Below, piece by piece: positions 1 through 10,480 of a stretch of 64,000 nucleotides of DNA. Each line of letters opens with the position of its first letter. Position 1 is the stretch's first letter. The position numbers and the translations under genes were made by a program. Below the pieces are notes generated by a model. It ran no database searches, was not told the DNA's origin, and saw only the letters and a program-made list of their open reading frames with translations. Source of the DNA: Lingula anatina (taxonomy: Eukaryota > Brachiopoda > Lingulata > Lingulida > Lingulidae). The DNA is taken from assembly GCF_001039355.2 (NCBI RefSeq), contig NW_019775531.1:250553-314552 (forward strand). Reading direction: 5' to 3'.

Positions 1-1062
1 ACTAGCTTTCATAACGATACCAACTAGCTTCCACCAGCGATACCTCACAGGTTCAAACAAAGGTACCAATGAGCTTTCAAGAACGATGCCAGCCACACTT
101 TGAGACTTTTTTGTTTTCTCGTTGCATGAACAAAGGTTACTGTTTAATTTATTACTGTTAGTAAAAGTTTCAAGATCAATGCAATATGTGTAAAAAAAAT
201 TAGTTTCCATCAAGTNAGGCAGTGATGTTTCTATTTCTTGAGTAGGCCTACCAGAGGTGTAGATTGCAAGGTCTAGCAGGCAATGGTCAGATAAATAATC
301 AATAGGTAAAACTGTTAAATACATGATTTTGCTCAGCAGTCTATCACTTACAATTGCATAATCAACAGCACTGCACCCTTGCCTATTGTAACATGTGGGA
401 TACCCAAGTGAATTTCCTTTGACTCTACCATTCAATATTCTTAAGTTGCTATTCATACATAGTTCAAGCAAGGCTTTTCCTTGGCGGTTGACTACTGTAT
501 CTACATTGTTTCTTTTTTGTAAAAAACTATTTGTGGTGTAACTATCAGCCACTGGTATACCAAATGTATTATCATTTTTAATGAAGTCTGGCAATGATCC
601 AGTTCTAGCATTGAAGTCACCAACTAAGCAAATTAACCCATAGTTCTGGTAACTAGCGATTTCTTCTTCCAAAATTTCTAATGTTGCTTCGTCAGATGGA
701 CCGTTGTTGGGTTTTACGTATACTGCACATAAGTAAACATCTTGTTCTAGGCCTAGTTGTCTGCTTGATAGTTGGATCCACATGAGATTTTCACTTTTGC
801 TACTGAGTATTTTAATACCATTTATAAGTTCTTTTTTGTAATAAATTACTATTCCGCCTGAGGGTCTGCCTTTCGCTTTCTTTTTTGTTCTTAACTTTTC
901 TATATGACTGTGGGTACCAGTGGGAAGGGCAATTTTTGATCTTACCGTACTGAATGTTTCTACACAAACAAAAATGTCAAAATTCTGGACTGTTGAGACA
1001 AAGTTATCATCAGCTAATTTCTTAGCTAGCCCTCTTATATTTCGCATGCCAATGCGCAACAT
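1..1062 (-). CDS. LINE ORF2 N-terminus: apurinic-type endonuclease domain (partial)
   Basis: The minus strand from an ATG at 1062 reads as an endonuclease/exonuclease/phosphatase domain. LVGDFNARTG is coded near 640-610, a LRILNGR segment near 450-430, SAVDYAIVSDR near 375-345, and SDHCLLD near 285-265. These are the catalytic Asp/Asn and Ser-Asp-His blocks of LINE endonucleases that nick target DNA for reverse transcription. The frame meets an 'n' at 216, so the part between 216 and 1 is not reliable. The rest of ORF2, with reverse transcriptase, is outside the window. It lies downstream of the SGNH ORF1 on the same strand. Confidence 0.8.
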   Translation of the reverse strand, partial: MLRIGMRNIRGLAKKLADDNFVSTVQNFDIFVCVETFSTVRSKIALPTGTHSHIEKLRTKKKAKGRPSGGIVIYYKKELINGIKILSSKSENLMWIQLSSRQLGLEQDVYLCAVYVKPNNGPSDEATLEILEEEIASYQNYGLICLVGDFNARTGSLPDFIKNDNTFGIPVADSYTTNSFLQKRNNVDTVVNRQGKALLELCMNSNLRILNGRVKGNSLGYPTCYNRQGCSAVDYAIVSDRLLSKIMYLTVLPIDYLSDHCLLDLAIYTSGRPTQEIETSLPXLMETNFFYTYCIDLETFTNSNKLNSNLCSCNEKTKKSQSVAGIVLESSLVPLFEPVRYRWWKLVGIVMKAS

Positions 1063-1584
1063 TTTTAATTGGTTGGTATAACCTGCCTGAATATAGTTTG
1101 TATCTGTACAAAATGTTTGATATCAGAATGACTGGTATCACCTCAAATACTGGCACTTTATGCCTTGCCAAGAATTCTAGGTTACCTATAAGCAAAGGTT
1201 ATTTTCGTTCTACATATATGTTATTTAAAGTTCCAAAAAGGCTAGGGAATATATTTAAATTTATATACATTTTGGTCAGTAAGACAGTTCTATTTATATG
1301 AGGAATTATCTTATTAACATGACTAATAGCTGCATGATGTAAGTTTTTTTAGGATGGGGGAGGGAAGTGTATCTACTTACTTGTTTTTGAACACTCGTTC
1401 CCATCTCAGTAACATGATAAGAAGATACATATACTTACATAATTTCTTTGCAGTTTCACTGTACTTTCTTGCGATATATAAGTATGTAAAAAAAAAAAGT
1501 TCATATTTATATGTATGTGTTCTTAAGAGTTCAACTTTTGGCAAAGTCCATTATTAATTCAATTTTGGCATAACCCTTTTATTG

Positions 1585-3660
1585 TCACAGTTTTCTTTCC
1601 AGCTTGCTTAAGCAATCTCGCAACATTCGAAGTTCATTTTCTAAGTGGAATTGGTGTTGCTGAGCACCACGTTGGTTGTAAGTCTTTCTATTATTCCATT
1701 GGTCCTGATATGTATGGAGCTGTCTACCATGGGTAGGGGGTGGGGGTCCATTTGCTAGCTTGATGTTCCTTGCAAGGGCAATTACACCAGGTTGGGAGAG
1801 GTGGATTCCATCCCATACGAAGAAGTCCCTTCTGCACACTATATTGCTATTATGAATGTATCTAACACCATGTTGTGTCTGGCAAAAGGCGTGTACGAGG
1901 GCATTTGTTTCCTGTGCATTTGCATTGAATCTCCTATTACCCCATCGTGGAAGGATGTTACTGACCACGATTGTTGTATTCGGGTAGCGCTGTCTAGCAC
2001 TGCGTATCAGGTCTTTTGTTTCATTCGCAACTTGGCTAGGGGGCTGGTTGGAGCTGATGTTGTTAGATCCAATGATGAAAGTGATGGATCTAGGCTGGCC
2101 AAATTGTTTTTCTAACAAGAGCTTTTTAGCATCTTCAATCTTCTTTCCACTCAGTACATAGCAGTGGCTCTTGGATTTTGGGAATAACTTATTAGCTTGA
2201 ATTCCTTTCCCAATAGAGCTAGTTATTAAGACATGGTCCAATTCTATAGGAATATTCTCTCTTGAATTCGGTGGAGTCATTGTGTTTCCATTCCCAGTAA
2301 GTGAATTTGCTGGTGGGTGCAGATTGGTAGTGTCAGTAGAAGATGTTACTTCATGTATTTCTGGGGAAGAGGGTGCTATCGGTGATGCTGCTAATACAGA
2401 TGGAACAATGGTAGGTGTAGCAGCAGTGATGAGGGGTGTTGTTTTGACAGCAGCCTGAGTATTATCAGGGGTGACATCAGTGATGTTATCAGTTTCATTA
2501 ACCATTTCCAGCCTTGAGTTTGTTTTCTCAGGTGTATGGGTATGTGTGGCCAAGCTGTCTCTATCCTCCCATTGTGTTCCTTTGCTGACTGTATCTCTCT
2601 GGTTAGGTGTTAATGGCCCAGTCTGTGTCCCATTGTTGACTGTAGTCTTTTGTTTTGGGACTGTGATTAAGGTCTCACATTGTGTTCCAGATGTCACATT
2701 AGTTGTGTGCTTGGGGTTTTTGTTATCTATCTTCTCTGATAGATAATCTAACTGTTTGATGATCTTTGAGAGTATACTTGTAGTTTCTAGATGTCTAGAA
2801 TCTGATAATGCGGTGATACCAGATAATGAAGCTTTTATGGACTCCAACTGGTCGCTAAGGAGGGTTTTGGACTTAGCTTCTTCCCTTTTAGCATCTGCCG
2901 TACTGAATACAATTTCTGAATATTGATTTTCTACTGCTTGTAGAGTTTCCTGTAGTCTGGATATGTCCCTCTCGTTTTTCTTTTCTTTTGGATTTGGACG
3001 TGTTTTTGTTTTGAAACCCTTGCGTAGAGTTTGACTGTCTTCTTCAGTTGAGTTGGTCTTATTGACAGGTGAATCAGCAATCTGTGTGGTCTCTGGGTGT
3101 GATGGTTGTATTTTCCTTGGTGATGATAGTAGAAGTGATACATTTGGATAGTCATGAGCCAACCATAACATATAGGCTGCTCCCTGGATGTGTAGCTTTT
3201 TGGACTTTGCTGTGTGGTAGAAGGTTAGTGAGACTGTACCTAGTTTTGCACCGGAAGAGCTAGAATATGGAAACTTGAGTTGAGTCCCTATTCCACCATT
3301 TACTTCACATTCAGATTCTGGTTTGTGATATACCATGCACTTCTCCAGCCATTGCTTAACTTGGCTCACTGTGTTCATTTTTATGACAACACAGTGGGCA
3401 TTGTCGGCGGTTGTGTCGATAGTAGGGCCTTGGTACTCCTCAGAATAATCATAATTAGAAGATATGCCATTTTCCCTGTCATATATGATTCTAGTTTTCC
3501 TGTTCATCAAAGTAGAGAATGCAATACTGTATGATTCCAACAGTTTCTGATTATTGTCATTTAAGTCTGTTAGCTCACCTGCCTTTGTTGTGAATGCTTC
3601 CTTTATTTCCTCTGTTGTGGCTTCAGGCTCCACGCATAGTGTACTGTAGTGATCCACCAT
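1585..3660 (-). CDS. LINE ORF1 protein: J-domain-like N-terminus, coiled coil, SGNH-hydrolase C-terminus
   Basis: An uninterrupted frame of 691 codons. Residues 1-65 align by eye with a DnaJ J-domain: DHYSTL at the start, EEIKEAF in helix II, then a helix ending in IIYDREN. The HPD loop that stimulates Hsp70 is absent; the region reads ELTD. Residues 90-170 hold a compact domain ending in KKLHIQGAAYMLWLAHDYP. Residues 230-315 look coiled-coil. Three short repeats at about 324-362 share GTQ followed by C, T or W. A Ser/Thr/Pro-rich linker follows. Residues 475-635 form an SGNH fold: SSIGKG near 481 (nucleophile block), GSNN near 531, and WDGIH near 616 with Asp and His. ORF1 proteins of LINEs bind element RNA, and the esterase role is unknown. 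The start was chosen because the J-like domain begins at the first Met. Confidence 0.85.
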   Translation of the reverse strand: MVDHYSTLCVEPEATTEEIKEAFTTKAGELTDLNDNNQKLLESYSIAFSTLMNRKTRIIYDRENGISSNYDYSEEYQGPTIDTTADNAHCVVIKMNTVSQVKQWLEKCMVYHKPESECEVNGGIGTQLKFPYSSSSGAKLGTVSLTFYHTAKSKKLHIQGAAYMLWLAHDYPNVSLLLSSPRKIQPSHPETTQIADSPVNKTNSTEEDSQTLRKGFKTKTRPNPKEKKNERDISRLQETLQAVENQYSEIVFSTADAKREEAKSKTLLSDQLESIKASLSGITALSDSRHLETTSILSKIIKQLDYLSEKIDNKNPKHTTNVTSGTQCETLITVPKQKTTVNNGTQTGPLTPNQRDTVSKGTQWEDRDSLATHTHTPEKTNSRLEMVNETDNITDVTPDNTQAAVKTTPLITAATPTIVPSVLAASPIAPSSPEIHEVTSSTDTTNLHPPANSLTGNGNTMTPPNSRENIPIELDHVLITSSIGKGIQANKLFPKSKSHCYVLSGKKIEDAKKLLLEKQFGQPRSITFIIGSNNISSNQPPSQVANETKDLIRSARQRYPNTTIVVSNILPRWGNRRFNANAQETNALVHAFCQTQHGVRYIHNSNIVCRRDFFVWDGIHLSQPGVIALARNIKLANGPPPPTHGRQLHTYQDQWNNRKTYNQRGAQQHQFHLENELRMLRDCLSKLERKL

Positions 3661-3901
3661 CTTGGCTTGCTGTAGAGCTCTTTGTTTAGAGTGTGCAGTT
3701 CAGATCAGATTTATATCACTTATTTCATCTAACTTGCACGGTTTTAATCCTTAATATTTTCAAATACTACTTCCTCATATGTTCATATTCCCTTTACAAC
3801 TTGTTTAGATGATTTAGAAATCTTGGTTCTGGCATAAAAGTGCAATTATTAGAGAGCCATGCACATGATCATCCTGCTGTCAGCCATCTTGAATCAAAAC
3901 C

Positions 3902-4034
3902 CATATTTGAAACATGCTTCTATCATGCTGCTAATCTACTGCGTTAATGCTCCTCCTCCGTACAACCCTATGTAATTTCTGAAGTAGAATTGCAGTAGGG
4001 TATGCTGCATTTCTACTGCAAATATGCTCCACAT
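3902..4034. repeat. Partial copy of CTACTGC-rich inverted-repeat element
   Basis: These bases match the middle of the element at 26644-26925, beginning at CATATTTGAAACATGC and running through the GAAGTAGAATTGCAG block. The first 95 bases or so of the element are missing. It lies directly behind the 5' end of the LINE. Confidence 0.75.
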
Positions 4035-4360
4035 GATCTTGGATATGTTTTTAGCTACTTTATTGAACATAAATATAAACCCGCGAAACTTAAATGGTCA
4101 GTTGAAATGGATAATATTGAAATATGCCCAGGTTGATGGTTTATTTGTGAATTGATGGATTTGTATTGATCAAATATAGTGGTCTGGTTTCACTTGGCCG
4201 CTCTCCCCGTGAGTATATTTAAAGGTTCAGTTTGTCCACCCATAAGACTAATGAAGCGTAACGGAGTGGAGGTCAATCTGCATGACCAATACACAGACAC
4301 TCCTTACAGTCTAGGCAATAAAAGCGCACACCGAAAAGTGTATTTCTGTCACTTGTCAAC

Positions 4361-4764
4361 ATGCCACAGATGTCTGAAATCATGAGGGAGCTTGCCATCG
4401 GCTTGCTCAATGCTAGCTTGTTGGTAGCAGATGTGCCAGCATGCCTGAATGTACATCATTCCACTGTCAGCCGTCTGAGAACACGCTTCAGGGACACTTC
4501 AGAGACACAAGGAACCGAACATGCCCGCCGAACATGTGTTACCACACCCGATATTTCGCCCATCCAACTCCTGTGGGATGTTCTAGATCAGCGTCTTTGC
4601 CATCATGTTCAAGCTCCCGAGAATGCTCACCAATCGCGGGTAGACTAGCACTCTAGGAGGAATGGGATAATATCCCTCAGGCCACTATTGACAACTTAAT
4701 GATGCCCATGCGCTGCCAGTGTACTGCTCTGTGCAAAGCTAATGGTGGCAATACTTGTTATTAA
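4361..4764 (+). pseudogene. Tc1-like transposase relic with internal deletion
   Basis: The first 50 codons give a paired-type helix-turn-helix of Tc1 transposases (MPQMSE start, then HHSTVSRLRTRF). The frame then jumps to the C-terminal catalytic region with DISPIQLLWDVLDQR, the normal context of the last acidic residue of the DDE/DDD triad. The middle of the transposase, some 180-200 residues in the family, is gone. A frameshift near 4650 moves the final block (EEWDNIPQ to a stop at 4762-4764) into another frame. It is non-functional. Partial CTACTGC-rich repeats flank it on both sides. The similarity is by eye, but both end motifs are characteristic. Confidence 0.75.
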
Positions 4765-4990
4765 TGTCTGTGAACTCAGGATGTTGACCCCCATGGTGTA
4801 GTTGATGCCCTAACTCTTGGACTATGCATTTAGACTTCCCGTAATGCTCTCAAAGTGATGTCTATTTGTTGAGGAAAATATGCTGTTAATGTTGGCTATA
4901 TACTCTAGTTCCATACATGAAAATAAATCAACATATTCTTTCGTGCGATTATATTTTTGTACAATATATAAATATATATGCTTCTCTCTA

Positions 4991-5115
4991 TACAAATCTA
5001 TGTACTTTTTGAAGTAGAATTGCAGTAGGCTAAACTGCATTTCTACTGCAAATGTGATCCACACAACTACTGCACTAATGCTTCTTTGCTACCTCGATAC
5101 TAATGCATTTTCGTG
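4991..5115. repeat. Partial copy of CTACTGC-rich inverted-repeat element (right part)
   Basis: This matches the right half of the element at 26644-26925, including the terminal GCATTTTCGTG. It overlaps in content with the partial copy at 3902-4034, so the two are separate truncated copies or a rearranged one, not two halves of a single split copy. Confidence 0.75.
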
Positions 5116-6524
5116 AGGGCTCCCTCTTGCTGCCACCTGGAATCTTAAACTGCCAGACGTTCCTTCTAGATCTGACAGTTACTTTTTTTGTATGAGGCCA
5201 GCACGTATTCTGTGATTAATATTGCAAGTGTCCTATGTGGACATTAAATATACATGTAGTAAGACGGGCCCTTTCTATGGTTTCCTCGGAAATTAATTAC
5301 ATGTAGATAAAAAAATATGTAATGATATTCAGAATGTCACAGATAAAGTATTTAGCGATATTCTTCTCCTTTTTAGCCAAGGATGCAATTTTTTGAACAC
5401 GCATAGAATGTAAACCAAGCAGCCGTGCAGAGAGAAAAAATTACCCACATGTCTCCGATACTAGACACATCGTTAACATTAAATCATTTGCGGTTGCTTT
5501 CGCACAAAAGGAAATCAACTGAAGCCCCCATATTCCAGATCAGACTGGTATAAAGACAAAGACGCGTGCATATATTTCAAGGACACTAAATGAATATGAT
5601 TTCTTTAAATTTCAGTTTATGATTCTGCAATGTGTCTGAGATGAACGTCACCTTAATTACATCATAGCTCCAGTAAATAGTTATCTAAAGAAGCTTGTCT
5701 TAAACGTTTGACACCAGACGTTGTTTTCGAGAACAAGACGCTGCAAGTACTAGACATTGTTAACAAAGGGAAGCCGAGGATCTAGCCACTGCTTTAAGAA
5801 AGAGACTTGAGGTAAGGTTACGAAGAGCTCCATGTGGATATTTTGCTCTTAAGTCCTTATTTACCTTTAAAGATACCAAGCCTTGTAAAAATAACAAAAA
5901 AAATTAAGACAGGCCTCACAGTGGACATCAAAAAAATATCTCAAACCAAAACTAAAGGCGATGAAGCCGATCTAGTTATGATTACAGTAGAGATCAAAGT
6001 AAAAGTTCTGAAAAGTCTTAATTATCTTTACTTATCTACACTTGATTACCTTTTTAAATCTATGTTATTAGGAATTGTTGAAATCTAGTTCTGTTTGGCA
6101 CTTGTTTTTCACGGCTTCTTGTGTAACAGGTTATGTGATTATCAATAAACAAAAAGCACAATAAAACATTTGCCCAATAAATGTAAGAAAAAATCATATA
6201 CCTAATTACAGGGTTACTACTTAATATGGAACACTTTTTTGGTGAGTAAATTTTCTACAAAATATTCATTTTCTCTCTAATTACTTTAATGCTTAAACCG
6301 ACGTGTCATCCCATGTGTAGCCAGGTGTGTTACCTAATTACCACACAACTCTCGAAAGAATTGATGCAAGCAGTTGTATGTTCTGTGCTCAGGAATGAGA
6401 GGGGTGGTCTTGTCGGCAATTTCTGCCCTTGTATAAAAGGCATGGGATTGACCAATCGTTGGAGTGTATTTAAAGCAGCAACAAAGGGGTCCCTCTGAAA
6501 CTTGACAGGTACCTTAGAAAAGAT
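5116..6524. other. No gene recognised; AT-rich intergenic DNA
   Basis: An 84-codon frame at 5834-6088 has lysine-rich, low-complexity content and no recognisable domain. I see no splice-bounded exon, RNA gene or clear repeat here. Confidence 0.5.
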
Positions 6525-6864
6525 ATGGTTCGACAGCTAATCGACGCTGTTTACTATGGGATTCTTGGTCTCAGAGAAAATGGCCGGGCAACCAGTGTCC
6601 TCCGAAAAGAGTGGCAGAATGTCATTCAAACGCCTGTTTTAGGGTCCCTCGGGAACAAGAGATGACTGCAAGTCTTTTTTTTTTTTTTTTTTTTCAGCCA
6701 AAACACCGTGTTCGCCGACGTAGACGAAAGGCATAAAACGATGATTGTGTACTGGCTAGGGTGCAATCAGGGGATGGTAACGTTTCTGTTTGGGGAGCAT
6801 TTCATGTCGGTGTCAAGCAACACAGAGCCGTACCATTCAAGGGTCTGGCGGACCCGGTGTTTTA
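6525..6864 (+). pseudogene. Second Tc1-like transposase relic
   Basis: A frame from 6710 reads VRRRRRKA, a stop, then NDDCVLARVQSGDGNVSVWGAFHVG. This matches the segment of Tc1 transposases before and around the second catalytic Asp region, where GG-S-V-VWGA is conserved. Upstream, 6525-6664 may be the helix-turn-helix start (MVRQLIDA..GLRENGRATSV), a weaker match. A run of 23 T precedes the catalytic part. Stops and missing sections show it is dead. It differs in sequence from the relic at 4361. Confidence 0.55.
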
Positions 6865-8289
6865 AAACTGAGAGTGTGGCGGACTCCCTGTCTCGAAATA
6901 ACGGATCTCAGAGTCCCCCTAGACACTCTATTTCAGTACGGAAAGTCTTAGGACCCTACGTTTTAATACTGACACTCCGCATTGAAGAAAAAAATATATA
7001 TATTAGGCCCTATTCTTATAACATGCAATTTGCATATGGTTTTGAACATGATGAAGAGTGATATGGAGTGAAGAACTATAAAGATGAAAGGTTAAATAAG
7101 CATGATTACCCTTATGTAAGATTTTAAAACGTACTATAAATTAGTATCGTTGGCATTTCATAAACTTTAATTTGCACTATTAGCTTAGATGTTTATGATG
7201 CAATTTAAATCACAAAAAATATTTTATTGAATTCTTCATATTTATAGCAAACCCAACAATTAAATATAAAACACTTGCTGTTGTTTTTTCACATTATTTT
7301 TTTTTCAAAAACTGAATGAAATGTGGGGATAATTAAAAAAGGTTATGAATTTGCATTCTTGTGCCCCTTGGGATTTTGACTCCCCCTAGGTACGAATGAA
7401 AATTATATTTTTCCTGATTTTTCCACCATACATTTTAACATCGAACTTTCAAATATTTCCAATATATTATTCATAAAGTATACCAAAAGAAAAGATGTTG
7501 AAATGATAACCAAATATCAAATGAGTAGATTTTTCATAGGGGAGTCACTGGATGGTAAAATACATATTTTTAATTTTGTTTTCATGAAAATGTTCGCCTG
7601 CAAACTAGCAAAAAATGTCAATTTATCCTCCATTATGCATACTACAAGATATACTTATACTCAAATAAAATAAGAATTATTGAGTTTAGTGGGGGCCATA
7701 ATTTATCATGGTGAGTCTGATTTTCATTATGAAATTTTGACTGGGAAGTCAGATTTTCATTATTTGGAGTCACCTTTTAGGGGAGTCAGATCTTTCATGG
7801 TACACCTGCCATGCTGTAAATAAATCCGTATTGATTGAAAATCCATGGTGACAGTGTAAGACATCGCAAACAGCTAGCCATTTTATGTCCTGAGAACCAT
7901 GAAATACATCCCTTTAGGGTTGATTCCATTTGAATATAGGTTATATGACGTATAAAACAAAAAGAAATGAGTATATTTTCAATGACACTTTATACAAATG
8001 TATATTTAATAATTAATGAATTCCGTCCTTTTTGAGAAAACATATTTTGCACAGCTTAGCAATGATGCACTGTATAACGCTAGCTGTCACACATTTGAGT
8101 GGTAGTCATTGTATAGTTTAAAGAAAAGAAACGTTTTGCACAGCTTAAGCCTCGTTCACAACCGGACGCACGAATTTCAGGATCGTACATCTCCTGCGAT
8201 TTTTGGGTGTTGCGGAGCCCGTGAAGGTCGAAGAGGTAGAGGAAAGTCTGCCTCGCGAGTCGCAAGGGCTACATGAGATGTCCTTTCAG
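6865..8289. other. No gene recognised; very AT-rich
   Basis: Only short frames are present. Several sentences of sequence recur loosely (GGGGAGTCA variants at about 7540-7800), which may be old repeat DNA. The left flank of the BEL/Pao relic should hold its 3' LTR, but I found no match to the sequence right of 11500. Confidence 0.45.
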
Positions 8290-8350
8290 GCAAGGAGTGA
8301 TGGTCGTTGAAATTGTCTTGCTTCCAGTGTACGTGGCACACACTCACCAC

Positions 8351-8725
8351 TTACGAAGGGAATGCAACATCTACTGATGTCTGGTTGAAAGCACGTAGAG
8401 TCACTCTAGTTCTCATCTTGGGTAAAGGTGCCATTACTTGTTCTGCTGCAGTTGCTTTTCTTCGCTTATAAAAGATGTAATCTTGTTCAATGGGTCGGAT
8501 TATTTCACGGGCTGAGATTATCCAAAATCTCTTGAAAATCTGTGCTAGAACGAAGTTTGTTCCACCATGGACAGCTTGTGCATGATGGTACGTAACAATG
8601 AGTTTTGTTGTCCGCTGATTCCGTGGAAGAATTACTGGGTGTCGCATAACCCAAGGTACACTACCTGACCACCTCAAACGTCCGTTTGATCGAACTAGCC
8701 CATCTTCATCCAATAATGGGAGCAA
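8351..8725 (-). pseudogene. BEL/Pao integrase zinc-binding domain fragment
   Basis: The 124-codon frame starts LLDEDGLVRSNGRLR, continues HPVILPRNQRTTKLIVTYHH, then HGGTNFVLAQIFKRFWI. This is the H2C2-type N-terminal domain region of BEL/Pao integrases (conserved HP..LP, H-H-G-T, RFWI). The second half of the zinc motif is decayed (QDYIFYKRRK in place of the Cys-x-x-Cys). The frame ends before the DDE core. Confidence 0.75.
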
Positions 8726-8754
8726 AGAAAGTATCGTTGAATTTCTCTTTATCT

Positions 8755-8946
8755 ATCTGTTTTGCTTCAATGCCACGATCTCATCCCGGGATTCCTCTTT
8801 CTGGGCGATTCTGATGTGAAATGTCTCTGCTGTGGTTAATTCATCAGTTTCCAATGCATTTCTGTGCTGCAGCGTCTTTGGTAGTCGACAATTTTCAACA
8901 AATCTCAAGACCCAAGCCGTTACTCGGACTAGTCTGGTCCATCTAG
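8755..8946 (-). pseudogene. BEL/Pao segment between RNase H and integrase
   Basis: Minus-strand translation gives RWTRLVRVTAWVLRFVENCR followed by a LETDELTTAE motif and a basic end. BEL/Pao polyproteins carry an equivalent 'AWVLRF..N.R' then 'L...E...AE' stretch just ahead of integrase. Its left end nearly touches the protease fragment, marking the reverse-transcriptase deletion. Confidence 0.65.
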
Positions 8947-8969
8947 AGAAACATTTTGATGACAGTCTG

Positions 8970-10090
8970 TCACCTTCGGCCTTGATTGAAGACTGCCATT
9001 CTTAACGCTTCCTTCTCGTCTTCAATGTCCCAATAGCATCGAAGGAGATGATCTAAACCTTCTTGTTCTTGTACTTGTTGGTTTACATATAAGGTAAAAC
9101 CAGTGTTTGGTCTGCTAGTGTTCTTCTGTGCGGCTGCAATACAGGTCCACCCTAGTGAAGTTTTGAGGGCAATTGGCTCCCCTGGCTTAACTCTGACGTC
9201 TTCTTCTGAAAACATTAGGTCAATTTGGTCTAATCCTATCAGTAGATCCACTTTTGGCCGTGGTCCTATCTCTGGGAAGTTCAAGTTCTGCAAATGAGGC
9301 CACTGTCTTTGTATTGGTTCCAATTCACAACTTGTAAGTCTCCTGTCACTTGGTCTACTGTACAAGCTGCTGCTGGTCGTTCTATTCTTCCATCAATGGA
9401 ACAAATCGTGAATTCCACGGACGTCGTCTTCAGCTTGTTTTCTCTCCTATTGAGAGTGGTAACACTAACTTCCTCATACTCTCCTGACAGCTTCAAGTCG
9501 GCAGCAACATTACTGTTTAGGTAGGATCTAGTGCTGGCTTCATCCAATAAAACATTCACTTTGATGCTTCTGTTATTATTCTTCAGGAGAACTGCTACTG
9601 TTCTCATAGTTAACGTCTCTGGTTCGGTTCTTTGTTCCTTTGGTACGGAGGTAAGGGTTCTCTCCTGAGGGAACTTTAGTGAAGTTTCTTGGTTACTTTG
9701 TTCATGTTTCTTTGTTTGGGGTCTGGTCTGCTCATTTTTCTCTTGTTGAGAATCTGAATGAAGTAGTCTGTGGTGATAAGATCGGCAATTGTTGATCTCA
9801 CAAAGTTTGTATCGAGGGCAGTTGTTTCCAAAATGTCCAACACCAAGACATCTGAAACACAGCTTGTTCTTCATTGCGATATCCCACCTTGATTTGACAT
9901 CCACTTGTCGGAAGCTATTACACGCCCATAGGCCATGTACACCGCCACAGTGCACACACTTCAGCGCCTTTTTTTTCTCTTTGGGGGTCGATTCTCTTTC
10001 GGACAGTAAGAGAGTTGTCCCTCTCTTCTCTTTGTCGGTACTTTTCTGCTTCAGTGTTGAGAGACCTTTGATTGTCTTAGATGCGGTCAT
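8970..10090 (-). pseudogene. BEL/Pao gag zinc knuckles and aspartic protease (frameshifted)
   Basis: Two overlapping frames (10090-9281 and 9365-8970) form one polyprotein with a frameshift between 9365 and 9281. The first has a zinc-knuckle pair (CVHCGGVHGLWAC, CFRCLGVGHFGNNCP), a polar linker and the protease block VNVLLDEASTRSYLN, where the catalytic Asp is followed by EAS. The second continues with VDLLIGLDQIDLMF, KPGEP and LKTSLGWTC, the C-terminal protease region of BEL/Pao. Gag would package the element RNA and the protease would mature the polyprotein. Confidence 0.8.
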
Positions 10091-10099
10091 TTGGAACTC

Positions 10100-10480
10100 T
10101 GCTTCCTGATTTATAAATTCTTATAAATTCAGCATACTCTCTTCGCAACGTTTTTCATTCACCCATCGGTAGTACTTGGTCAGTAATGCTTCACCAGCTT
10201 GCGTTGGATATTGATATAGAGGGAGCCCCCTCCTAGCTCACTCTTCTGTCCAGCTTCCATTATGTTCACTGCTATTGAGTCCACAAGCTCAGCTAACATT
10301 TCTATGTCTCTAGGGTGGTTGTCTCTGACTTGTCTGAATCTGTCCAATTCTTACAATCTCAAGGTGATTTGTCTTCGTTTTCCACCATACTGTCTTTCTA
10401 ATCTGTCCATTGCTACTCTTTCCAACCGTCGTATGTTTTCTTATCACCATTAAACTTTGGAATATGTACCTTTTCTAGAA
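10100..10480 (-). pseudogene. BEL/Pao gag core fragment
   Basis: The minus strand reads ERLAMDRLERQYGGKRRQ, then ELDRFRQVRDNHPRDIEMLA and LTKYYRWVNEKR, with in-frame stops between. BEL/Pao gag cores have the same order: RLER.YGG, a helix with a conserved ELD, and Y.RW near the end. It joins directly to the zinc-knuckle frame at 10090. Confidence 0.65.

Larger units (their letters stand above)
1..3895 (-). mobile_element. LINE retrotransposon with SGNH-type ORF1, 3' end outside window
   Basis: A non-LTR retrotransposon on the minus strand: a short leader (about 3895-3661), ORF1 (3660-1585), a 520-base spacer, then the endonuclease part of ORF2 (from 1062 down past base 1). Reverse transcriptase would lie left of the window. 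An ORF1 with an esterase-like SGNH domain is known from CR1-like elements, so a CR1-type assignment is likely but inferred. The 5' boundary is placed near 3895 because another repeat starts at about 3902. The long intact ORF1 suggests a fairly young copy. The 'n' at 216 marks a gap in ORF2. Confidence 0.8.

Noticed and set aside
5834-6088. Possible small lysine-rich protein
   Set aside because: No conserved motif, promoter or splice context; composition matches random AT-rich DNA.
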